62,817 nt of DNA. Source: Acidobacteriota bacterium (GTDB lineage Bacteria > Acidobacteriota > Terriglobia > Terriglobales > Acidobacteriaceae). The first letter of the stretch is position 1. Every line of letters starts with the position of its first letter. Position numbers and translations under genes: made by a program. The stretch covers positions 1 to 62,817 of the forward strand of contig QHZR01000079.1 in NCBI GenBank assembly GCA_003224755.1. The letters run 5' to 3'. Shown piece by piece: positions 40,032-47,530 of this stretch. The notes under the pieces were generated by a model. That model searched no databases. It was not told the origin of the DNA and was given only the letters and a program-made list of their open reading frames with translations.

Positions 40032-40678
40032 TGGCGAGCCTCCGCAGATTCACGTGGCTGGGATTGGTTTTGATCCTTGTCGGCTGCCGTCAGGACATGC
40101 ATGACCAGCCCCGCATGAAGACGTACGCTATGAGCGATTTCTACGCCGACCTACGCTCTGCTCGTCCGCCGGTCGAGGGCACAGTCGCACGCGGCCAGCT
40201 TCATGAAGACACATATTTCTACACCGGAAAGATCGGCGTGAATCCTGGCGACTACATGCCGTCCCAGGTTCCGGTGAATGCGGAAACTCTTGCCCGTGGC
40301 CGTGAGCGCTTCAATATTTACTGCGCCCCTTGCCACTCCCGCCTGGGTGATGGCAACGGAATGGTCCCCCAACGCGGCTACAAGCATCCGCCTACATATC
40401 ATCAGGACCGGTTGCGCAAAGCGCCGCTCGGATATTTCTTTGACGTGATGACCAACGGTTTCGGTGCAATGCCCGACTATGCCGCGCAAATTCCTCCGGA
40501 TGATCGCTGGCGCATTGTCGCTTATATTCGCGCACTGCAGTTGAGCCAGAATGCGGGCCAGGCCGATGCGGGCCAGGCGGTTCCATCGAATTCGCCGGAA
40601 TTTGAAGAGCCTGGATCGGGCGCAACCCCGCCAATTCCAGTTCCGCCATCGAGCCAAACAGGAGAAGAGCAGAAATGA
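40031..40678 (+). CDS. actE: Alternative complex III subunit ActE, monoheme cytochrome c lipoprotein
   Basis: A periplasmic lipoprotein cytochrome of 215 residues. The signal peptide ends in the lipobox LVGC (near residue 19). The mono-heme domain has CAPCHSRLGDGNG (near 100) and a likely axial Met in MTNGFGAMPDYAAQI. YMPSQVPVNAETLARGRERF precedes the heme. A Ser/Pro/Gln-rich tail follows (EEPGSGATPPIPVPP). The ATG at 40031 overlaps the actD stop, and its own stop overlaps the actF start by four bases. It passes electrons from ActA toward the oxidase. Confidence 0.92.
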   Translation: MASLRRFTWLGLVLILVGCRQDMHDQPRMKTYAMSDFYADLRSARPPVEGTVARGQLHEDTYFYTGKIGVNPGDYMPSQVPVNAETLARGRERFNIYCAPCHSRLGDGNGMVPQRGYKHPPTYHQDRLRKAPLGYFFDVMTNGFGAMPDYAAQIPPDDRWRIVAYIRALQLSQNAGQADAGQAVPSNSPEFEEPGSGATPPIPVPPSSQTGEEQK

Positions 40679-41919
40679 TCCCGGCGCGCACAAACGGTTC
40701 TGAATTCATGGTGCCTGAGATCACGCAGACGATCTATCAGCGCTCGCTCGGCGTTGGTCTGCTCTTTGGAGTCGTGTCGCTGATCGCTGCGATTTTCCCC
40801 GACACGCGTGTACAGTTCTTCCGTTCTTACCTGCTTGGATTCATGTTATGGCTGGGAATCACGCTGGGCAGCATGGCGATTCTGATGATTCAGCACATGA
40901 CTGGCGGCAAGTGGGGTATGGTGATTCGGCGCCAGCTTGAGGCGGCCGTTAAGTGCCTGCCGCTAATGGCTCTGTTGTTCATTCCCATCATCGCAGGAAT
41001 GCCATATCTCTATGGCACGTGGCTGCACCCTGACGCAAAAAACAAACATCTGGTGGATCTGAGCCATGTTTATCTGACCCACCACGGCACCGCGAATTTT
41101 CTGTTTCTCAACGGCTACATTGGCCGCGCGGTTGTTTACTTCGCGATTTGGATCATCATCGCATTCTTCCTGAACAAATGGTCGGAGGAACAGGATTCGC
41201 CTCCCGTTCAGAATCTCAGTCCGCGTTTCCGCCGGATTGCAGCGCCCGGCTTGATACTTTACGCATTCACGATTTCGTTCGCGGTAATGGACTGGATCAT
41301 GTCGCTTTCGCCGCCGTGGATTTCCACGATTTACGGGTTCATCTTCATCGTCGGCGAGCTGCTCTCAGCCATGTGCTTGATGGTCGTGATCGAGCGCATT
41401 CTTTCGAACTATGCGCCAACTGCCTCGTTGCTGAAAGCAAAAGAGGTGCACGATCACGGCAAGCTGATGCTCACATTCGTGATGCTGTGGGCGTACTTCA
41501 GCTTCTCGCAGTTGCTAATTATCTGGGCGGGAAATCTGCCGTCGGAAATCAATTTCTTCACCAGGCGGTTGTATTCCGGTTGGCAGGCCATTGCGCTCGC
41601 GCTGGTGGTCTTCCACTTTGGCGTGCCGTTCCTGTTGTTGCTCTCGCGGCAATTCAAACGCGATGCGAAGACGTTGGTCTGGCTGGCGAGTTGGCTTCTG
41701 TTTATGCGATTTGTGGATCTGTTCTGGTATATCGAGCCGAATTTTAACCAGACACTTGCCTTTCGCTGGGGATATTTGCTTGATCTGGCAGTACCCATCG
41801 CGATTGGCGGCTTCTGGTTTGCGTTCTTTTCCCGCAACCTGAGGTCGCGTCCGCTGCTGCCGGTGTACGACATGCACGCGCAGGAATTCCTTGAATACGT
41901 AGGTGCGGCACATGAATGA
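40675..41919 (+). CDS. actF: Alternative complex III subunit ActF (NrfD-like)
   Basis: A 414-residue polytopic subunit paralogous to ActC, with about ten helices. It has ITLGSMAILMIQHMTGGKWG and MVIRRQLEAAV near the N-terminus, and ISFAVMDWIMSLSPPWISTI, HDHGKLMLTFVMLWAYFSFS and AGNLPSEINFFTRRLY typical of ActF. In known ACIII it is proposed to form a proton path without binding quinol. It overlaps actE by four bases and ends eight bases after the next gene's ATG. Confidence 0.93.
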   Translation: MIPARTNGSEFMVPEITQTIYQRSLGVGLLFGVVSLIAAIFPDTRVQFFRSYLLGFMLWLGITLGSMAILMIQHMTGGKWGMVIRRQLEAAVKCLPLMALLFIPIIAGMPYLYGTWLHPDAKNKHLVDLSHVYLTHHGTANFLFLNGYIGRAVVYFAIWIIIAFFLNKWSEEQDSPPVQNLSPRFRRIAAPGLILYAFTISFAVMDWIMSLSPPWISTIYGFIFIVGELLSAMCLMVVIERILSNYAPTASLLKAKEVHDHGKLMLTFVMLWAYFSFSQLLIIWAGNLPSEINFFTRRLYSGWQAIALALVVFHFGVPFLLLLSRQFKRDAKTLVWLASWLLFMRFVDLFWYIEPNFNQTLAFRWGYLLDLAVPIAIGGFWFAFFSRNLRSRPLLPVYDMHAQEFLEYVGAAHE

Positions 41920-42442
41920 CCTGCAGAATCACGGCAACGGCGGCTTCGAGCGCGAAGACCTGGGCTCTAAGCCGATCATCGGCTTCATTGTTTCGGTGGT
42001 CGTGGGCGGAGTGCTGATCTATTACGTGCTGTGGGGGATGTTCCGTTTTCTCGACGCCTACGAACGAAAACAGCAGCAGAGTGTCAGCCCCCTGGTGAAC
42101 GCGGAGCAGGACACGCGTAACGCGGATCGCCAGACTACCGCCAGGAAAGTTCAGGAGCAGTTTCCGGAGCCGCGGCTGGAAGACAACGAACGCACCGAGC
42201 TGAATGACTTCCGCTACAGCGAAGAAGAGAAGCTCAACAGCTCCGGATGGGTGGACCAGAGCGCGGGAGTCGCGCACATTCCAATTACCCAGGCGATGCA
42301 GTTGATCGCACAACGAGGACTGCCGACAACGCCTCAGGCTGGAACCGCCCCACCGTCGATTGTGAATACGGGTCGAGAGGCAGCGGTCAAATCAGACACC
42401 AGCAGTTCGCCGAAAAATCCGGCAAAGAAGAAGGGAAAGTAA
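41912..42442 (+). CDS. One-helix protein of unknown role in the ACIII-oxidase cluster
   Basis: A 176-residue protein with one N-terminal helix (about 20-42, GFIVSVVVGGVLIYYVLWGM) and a long soluble tail. The tail contains VQEQFPEPRLEDNERTELND, EEEKLNSSGWVDQSAGVAHI and PITQAMQLIAQRGLP, ending in a Lys-rich stretch. The PITQAMQLIAQRGLP piece recurs in small proteins of such clusters as I remember them. Start is ATG 41912 or GTG 41903. Its place between actF and SCO1 suggests an accessory subunit or assembly factor of the supercomplex; it does not match ActG that I can recognise. Confidence 0.75.
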   Translation: MNDLQNHGNGGFEREDLGSKPIIGFIVSVVVGGVLIYYVLWGMFRFLDAYERKQQQSVSPLVNAEQDTRNADRQTTARKVQEQFPEPRLEDNERTELNDFRYSEEEKLNSSGWVDQSAGVAHIPITQAMQLIAQRGLPTTPQAGTAPPSIVNTGREAAVKSDTSSSPKNPAKKKGK

Positions 42443-42481
42443 GTAGTGAGAGGTAGGCACAACAATTCGGCTCTCAACAAA

Positions 42482-42611
42482 GTGGGGACAGCCGCCCTCG
42501 GCTGTCCGCCGAACGCAGTTCGGCTTAATTGTTTTCTGAAGCTGCGGAGCAATGCAGGCGAAAGAATTGGCGAGCAAGCTCGCCAGGACAGCCGAGGGCG
42601 GCTGTCCCCAC
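42482..42611. repeat. Inverted pair of palindromic repeats ahead of SCO1
   Basis: GTGGGGACAGCCG-CCCT-CGGCTGTCC (42482-42507) and its exact reverse complement (42586-42611) flank about 78 bases. The left copy has an added hairpin GCCGAAC-GCA-GTTCGGC (42508-42524); the right one has GGCGAGC-AA-GCTCGCC (42569-42584). They form a large hairpin just upstream of the SCO1 start. Confidence 0.9.
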
Positions 42612-42613
42612 GT

Positions 42614-43480
42614 TTGTCCAAATATGTAATTGCAATCTTAGCCATGCTCTTCACTACATCCTTCGCTTCTGCCCAGAGCATGACGGGCGGCATCTTGGGG
42701 CCATCTGCTTCTGTCAAGCCTCCTGGCCTGAAGAACGTAGGAATCGAGCAGCGGCTGAACGAGCAAATTCCGCTTGACCTCACATTTCGAGACGAAGCCG
42801 GCATGGCCGTCCGGCTCGGCGACTATCTTGGCAAAAAGCCTGTGATCTTAAGCCTGGTTTACTACCGCTGCCCCATGTTGTGCAGTGAATTGTTGGTCGG
42901 GCTCGAGAGTACGCTCAAGGTGCTGAAGTTCGATGTCGGCAAGGAATTCGACGTCCTCACCATCAGCTTCGATCCCAAAGACACTCCGGAGCTTGCTACC
43001 TCAAAGAAGGCCGAAATCCTCAAGCGCTACAAGCGAGCGGGCGCTGAGCAAGGCTGGCATTTCCTCACCGGCCCACAGGAATCAATTGACGCGCTGACCA
43101 AGGCTGCTGGGTTCCAATACCAATACGATCCCAAGACCGATCAGTTCGCGCACTCGACGGCAATCATGATCCTGACTCCGCAGGGCAAGATCGCACAGTA
43201 CTACTACGGCGTGGAGTTTCCGCCGAAAGACATGCGATTGGGATTGATTCAGGCTTCACAGAACAAGATTGGAACGCTAGCAGATCAGGTGATTCTATAT
43301 TGCTATCACTACGATCCGAATACGGGTAAGTACAGCGCCATTATCAGCCGGATTATTCAGCTCTCCGGCGGCTTGACCATTCTCGGCATTGGGACGGTGC
43401 TGTTGGTGCTGTTCCGGCGCGGCTCGGATTCTGACTACGGTTCCAGGAGGCGAAGCGGCTCTCATCAATATGTTCGATAA
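42614..43480 (+). CDS. SCO1/SenC copper chaperone for cytochrome oxidase
   Basis: Periplasmic thioredoxin-fold protein that delivers copper to the CuA site of subunit II. It has the copper motif YYRCPMLCSELL (CxxxC, near residues 90-94) and the conserved His in FAHSTAIMIL. A signal peptide (YVIAILAMLFTTSFASAQ) precedes it and a C-terminal helix (GGLTILGIGTVLLVLF) follows, an unusual anchor. I chose TTG at 42614; ATG at 42644 would leave a short signal. Longer in-frame starts from 42446 read through the palindromic repeats and are unlikely. coxB overlaps the end of the gene. Confidence 0.9.
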   Translation: MSKYVIAILAMLFTTSFASAQSMTGGILGPSASVKPPGLKNVGIEQRLNEQIPLDLTFRDEAGMAVRLGDYLGKKPVILSLVYYRCPMLCSELLVGLESTLKVLKFDVGKEFDVLTISFDPKDTPELATSKKAEILKRYKRAGAEQGWHFLTGPQESIDALTKAAGFQYQYDPKTDQFAHSTAIMILTPQGKIAQYYYGVEFPPKDMRLGLIQASQNKIGTLADQVILYCYHYDPNTGKYSAIISRIIQLSGGLTILGIGTVLLVLFRRGSDSDYGSRRRSGSHQYVR

Positions 43481-44462
43481 TTTTCCAATCTGGCCGGTCG
43501 CCGCGTCATCGCACGCGTTTTGGGAAGACCTGCTCTATTTGTTTTTGGTGGCGGTGTGCACCGCCATGACCTTGCTGATCTTCGCGGCGGTCGCCATCCT
43601 GGCCACGAAATATCGGCGCCGCCATGGCCGGGAAGCCACTCCCATTCATGGTTCGCTGCTACTAGAAATCACTTGGTCAGTGCTCCCGATGGGTGTCTTC
43701 CTGGTGATGTTCGTCGGGGGCGCGGTGCTCTTCTTCAAAATGCGCACACCACCACGCGATGCTGCGGAAGTCTATGTCGTGGCCAAGCAATGGATGTGGA
43801 AGCTGCAACACACCGAAGGCCAGCGCGAGATCAATGAACTCCACGTTCCCGTAGGACGCGACACTAAGTTGATCATGACCTCGCAGGATGTGATTCACAG
43901 CTTCTACGTGCCCGCATTCCGCGTCAAAATGGACGTGATCCCCGGCCGTTATACGACCATGTGGTTCCGCCCGACCAGAGCCGGCACATATCATCTGTTC
44001 TGTGCCCAATATTGCGGCACTATGCATTCAGGCATGATCGGGGAGGTTATCGTTATGGAACCCGCCGATTATCAGGCTTGGATGTCCGGCGGTCCGGTCG
44101 CTGGCTCACTCGCAGAGAACGGTCAGGCATTGTTCCAGCAGCTTGGATGTTCCACTTGCCACCGCTTTGACGTGCAGGGCCGCGGGCCGAATCTGATTGG
44201 CATCTACGGCAAGCCTGTGCAGCTTGAAGACGGACGCACTGTAGTTGCCGATGAAGACTACATTCGCGAATCAATCGTGAATTCCCAGGCCAAGATCGTT
44301 TCCGGATTCAAGCCAATCATGCCCATTTTCCAGGGTCAGATCAGCGACGAACAATTAAACGCGCTGGTGGCTTACGTGAAGTCATTGAGCCAGGCGCCGG
44401 CCGGGCAGGCTGGAACTCCGGAGCTGAAGAGTCCTGGCACTCAGCCGGAGAGCCCGAAGTAG
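43470..44462 (+). CDS. coxB: Cytochrome c oxidase subunit II with fused cytochrome c (caa3 type)
   Basis: A 330-residue subunit. Two N-terminal helices ([19 protein letters not shown] and [21 protein letters not shown]) are followed by the cupredoxin domain with CuA ligands in [13 protein letters not shown] and [12 protein letters not shown] (near 185-196). A fused monoheme domain has [14 protein letters not shown] and an axial Met in KPIMPIFQG. The ATG at 43470 overlaps the SCO1 end by 11 bases. The fused heme makes it the docking partner of ActE. Confidence 0.96.
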   Translation: MFDNFPIWPVAASSHAFWEDLLYLFLVAVCTAMTLLIFAAVAILATKYRRRHGREATPIHGSLLLEITWSVLPMGVFLVMFVGGAVLFFKMRTPPRDAAEVYVVAKQWMWKLQHTEGQREINELHVPVGRDTKLIMTSQDVIHSFYVPAFRVKMDVIPGRYTTMWFRPTRAGTYHLFCAQYCGTMHSGMIGEVIVMEPADYQAWMSGGPVAGSLAENGQALFQQLGCSTCHRFDVQGRGPNLIGIYGKPVQLEDGRTVVADEDYIRESIVNSQAKIVSGFKPIMPIFQGQISDEQLNALVAYVKSLSQAPAGQAGTPELKSPGTQPESPK

Positions 44463-44484
44463 GAATCGAAGTGAAGGGACAGCA

Positions 44485-46119
44485 ATGGCAACCCTAGCAG
44501 TAAGCGGAGAACGAAAGAACTACTTAAATGCGGAGTACGGCATCCGCTCGTGGTTGTTCACCACAGACCACAAGCGCATTGCACTACTGTACTTGCTCTC
44601 TATTACCGCATTTTTCTTTATCGGCGGCTTTGCTGCATTGCTCATTCGCCTGGAACTGCTGACGCCGGCCGGCGATCTGCTCAGTGCCGATGCCTACAAC
44701 AAAGCCTTCACTATGCACGGTCAGGTGATGGTCTTCTTTTTCCTGATCCCCTCGATTCCGGCGGTGCTGGGAAACTTTCTGATTCCCATGATGGTCGGGG
44801 CAAAAGACCTCGCGTTTCCGCGCATTAACTTAATCAGCTGGTACATCTACATCATCGCTGGCATTCTGTATATTCATTGCCTCGTGACCGGCGGTGTGGA
44901 CACCGGCTGGACCTTCTATCCGACATTCTCGACGGAATTTAGCAACACCAAAGTAATTGAAGCTGGCCTGGCAATCTTCGTTTCAGGATTTTCTTCGATT
45001 CTCACCGGACTGAATTTCGTGGTCACCGTGCATCGCATGCGCGCGCCAGGGATGACGTGGTCGCGCCTGCCACTGTTTGTGTGGTCGCACTATGCCACCA
45101 GCATCATCATGCTGCTGGGCACACCGGTCATCGCCATCACGCTGGTGCTGGTGGTCCTGGAGCGGGCTTTGAACCTCGGGATCTTCGATCCCACCCGCGG
45201 CGGCGATCCCGTTTTGTTCCAGCATTTGTTCTGGTTCTATTCGCATCCGGCCGTTTACATTATGATTTTGCCTTCGATGGCAGTCATCAGCGAGATCGTA
45301 CCCTGCTTCTCGCGGAAGCGGGTATTCGGCTACAACTTCGTGGCCATGTCGAGCATTGCCATTGCCGCGATCGGCTTCCTAGTCTGGGCGCACCACATGT
45401 TTGTCGCCGGGATTTCTTTATATTCCGCGATCGTGTTCTCATTCTTGAGCTTCCTGGTCGCAGTGCCCTCGGCGGTCAAAGTCTTCAACTGGACCGCCAC
45501 CTTATACAAAGGTTCAATTTCATTCTCCACGCCAATGCTCTACGCGTTCGGCTTTATCGGATTGTTCACCATTGGCGGACTTACCGGCCTGTTCCTCGCC
45601 AGCCTCGGGACTGACGTTCATATTCATGACACCTATTTTGTGATTGCGCACTTCCACTACGTAATGGTCGGCGGTGCGGTCATGGGATACCTAGGCGGAA
45701 TGCACTTCTGGTGGCCAAAAATTTCCGGACGCATGTATCCCGAAGGGTGGGGACGCCTGGCGGCGCTAATTGTATTTATCGGATTCAATCTGACGTTCTT
45801 CCCGCAGTTCATTCTCGGCTATCTTGGAATGCCGCGCCGGTACTGGCAGTATCCGCCGGAATATCAGGTGCTGAATGTGCTTTCAACAGCAGGCGCGACG
45901 ATTCTCGCGGTCGGATATCTGCTGCCGATGGTTTATCTGCTGTGGTCGTTGCGCTACGGCAAGCCAGCACCCGACAATCCGTGGCAGGCTACAGGGCTAG
46001 AGTGGCAGACGTCATCGCCACCACCGACATTCAATTTCGATGAAACTCCGATCGTGACTCAAGAAGCCTACGAATACGAGAATATGCCGCTGCCCGAAGA
46101 GGTGACACTTGAGCGATAG
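44485..46119 (+). CDS. coxA: Cytochrome c oxidase subunit I
   Basis: The 544-residue catalytic subunit with heme a, heme a3 and CuB and about 12 helices. Key ligands are seen: the low-spin heme His in [13 protein letters not shown], the CuB His and cross-linked Tyr in [14 protein letters not shown] (HPAVY), WAHHMFVAG for the other CuB His pair, and [17 protein letters not shown] for the heme a3 and second heme a His residues. The HPEVY glutamate of the A1 type is replaced by alanine (HPAVY), so the proton-delivering acid must lie elsewhere. It is 22 bases after coxB and overlaps coxC. Confidence 0.97.
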   Translation: MATLAVSGERKNYLNAEYGIRSWLFTTDHKRIALLYLLSITAFFFIGGFAALLIRLELLTPAGDLLSADAYNKAFTMHGQVMVFFFLIPSIPAVLGNFLIPMMVGAKDLAFPRINLISWYIYIIAGILYIHCLVTGGVDTGWTFYPTFSTEFSNTKVIEAGLAIFVSGFSSILTGLNFVVTVHRMRAPGMTWSRLPLFVWSHYATSIIMLLGTPVIAITLVLVVLERALNLGIFDPTRGGDPVLFQHLFWFYSHPAVYIMILPSMAVISEIVPCFSRKRVFGYNFVAMSSIAIAAIGFLVWAHHMFVAGISLYSAIVFSFLSFLVAVPSAVKVFNWTATLYKGSISFSTPMLYAFGFIGLFTIGGLTGLFLASLGTDVHIHDTYFVIAHFHYVMVGGAVMGYLGGMHFWWPKISGRMYPEGWGRLAALIVFIGFNLTFFPQFILGYLGMPRRYWQYPPEYQVLNVLSTAGATILAVGYLLPMVYLLWSLRYGKPAPDNPWQATGLEWQTSSPPPTFNFDETPIVTQEAYEYENMPLPEEVTLER

Positions 46120-46885
46120 TCCCATTGTCATGGAACACGCCGAGCACGAAGCGCGGCCGGAACTGCGGCACCACTTTGCCGACGTGGAGCAGCAGCGCAA
46201 TGCCGCCTCCCTCGGAATGTGGTGGTTTCTGGGCACCGAAATTATGTTCTTCGGCGGCATGTTCTGCGCCTACCTGATTTATCGCCGATGGTATTTCGAG
46301 GAGTTCGCCGCTGCCAGCCGAAGTCTCTCTCTTGGCATCGGCACATTCAACACCACCGTGCTGATTTGCAGCAGCTTGACCGTTGCAATGTCGGTCCGTG
46401 CGGCGCAGCTTGGCAATCGCAAACTTCAGGTAAAGATGTTGCTATTAACTCTTGTTTTTGGCTTGTCGTTCATTGGAATAAAGGGCATAGAGTGGCACAA
46501 GAAGTACACAGAGCACCACATCCCAACCTTCGACTACAACGTCATCAGCGGCGAAGGAAGTTTGGTTAAGGGCAACGAGCACCTACTGGGGATAGACAAA
46601 GTTGAGAACGATCCAGTCAAGCTGAGGGAAAGAAAGGTGGAAATCCAGCAGCATACGAAGATTTTCTATTCTCTCTATTTCGCCCTCACCGGAATGCACG
46701 CGATCCACATGATTGTCGGCGTCGGCATCTTCATCTGCATTACCTGGATGGCCCATAAGGGACGGTTTACGCCCGAGTACCACACGCCTTTAGAAATCGC
46801 CGGCTTGTACTGGCACTTTGTGGATATTGTCTGGATTTACCTATTCCCGTTGTTGTACTTGATTGATCGCAAACCCATATCTTGA
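46109..46885 (+). CDS. coxC: Cytochrome c oxidase subunit III
   Basis: A 258-residue membrane subunit with about five to seven helices: [78 protein letters not shown] and [20 protein letters not shown]. An inserted loop (about 130-170, [18 protein letters not shown]..) is longer than in mitochondrial forms. Start is either TTG at 46109, overlapping coxA, or ATG at 46130 ([12 protein letters not shown]). It stabilises subunit I and the proton path. Confidence 0.95.
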   Translation: MSDSPIVMEHAEHEARPELRHHFADVEQQRNAASLGMWWFLGTEIMFFGGMFCAYLIYRRWYFEEFAAASRSLSLGIGTFNTTVLICSSLTVAMSVRAAQLGNRKLQVKMLLLTLVFGLSFIGIKGIEWHKKYTEHHIPTFDYNVISGEGSLVKGNEHLLGIDKVENDPVKLRERKVEIQQHTKIFYSLYFALTGMHAIHMIVGVGIFICITWMAHKGRFTPEYHTPLEIAGLYWHFVDIVWIYLFPLLYLIDRKPIS

Positions 46886-46891
46886 GCAGCT

Positions 46892-47245
46892 ATGTCTGAA
46901 CATTCTGAACACATCGTTTCCGCCAAGCTCTACTGGCTGATCTTTCTTTCCCTGATCGTCGGGACCGTGGTCACGGCCTGGGTCGCAACAGTCGATCTAG
47001 GGAAGTATCACGGCATTGACGCCAACACCGTGGTCGCCCTCTTCATTGCAACCTGCAAGGCTTCGCTAGTTGTCCTTATTTTCATGCACGTGAAATACAC
47101 CAGCGAGAAGATGACCAAGGCCATTCTGCTGGCAGCCATTTTCTGGTTGTTGCTCCTGCTGGTTCTGAGCCTTACGGATTATTCTTCACGCTACGACGGC
47201 AGCTTAAATCCGTTGCCCTCGGACTTCACCGCTTGGCTCGCATAA
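46892..47245 (+). CDS. coxD: Cytochrome c oxidase subunit IV (prokaryotic, CtaF/CoxD-like)
   Basis: A 117-residue protein with three helices (LYWLIFLSLIVGTVVTAWVA, TVVALFIATCKASLVVLIFM followed by HVKYTSEKMTK, and AILLAAIFWLLLLLVLSL). The KASLVxxIFMHVKY block is the signature of prokaryotic subunit IV. It starts six bases after coxC and ends the act-cox cluster. Confidence 0.93.
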   Translation: MSEHSEHIVSAKLYWLIFLSLIVGTVVTAWVATVDLGKYHGIDANTVVALFIATCKASLVVLIFMHVKYTSEKMTKAILLAAIFWLLLLLVLSLTDYSSRYDGSLNPLPSDFTAWLA

Positions 47246-47370
47246 GAACACCGTTCAGCACTCGACCAAAAAGCCAACTCACGCCGCGCCGGACAGCCGT
47301 CCCGCCCTGTGCTGTTCTCCTCCAGACCGTGCGTTGGGACAGCCTAGCCGCGAGGCGGCGCTAGAATGCA

Positions 47371-47424
47371 GCCCCGGGGTGCAAGCCTTGGGTAAGCGTA
47401 AGAGATGGCCAGCCCCGGCGGGGC
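47371..47424. repeat. Hairpin repeats after the cox cluster
   Basis: GCCCC-GGC-GGGGC (47412-47424) and a CCCCGGGG-bearing copy at 47371-47391 belong to the same family as 34570-34924. They fill the 285-base gap (47246-47530) before the FAD oxidase gene and give rise to a spurious N-terminal extension of that gene. No other gene is supported there. Confidence 0.7.
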
Positions 47425-47530
47425 GAAAGGTGCGTCACGCCTCTGTATAGCCGCAAGGAATGTCTTCACCTGTGTTAATCCTGGAAATCCGCGGCGAAGT
47501 TTTGAGGTTGCCGAATGCTATCTTTACTCC

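Noticed and set aside
42446-42613. N-terminal extension of SCO1
   Set aside because: The in-frame codons are translations of the palindromic repeats (VGTAALGCP, DSRGRLSP), which recur at unrelated places, and the signal peptide follows afterwards.
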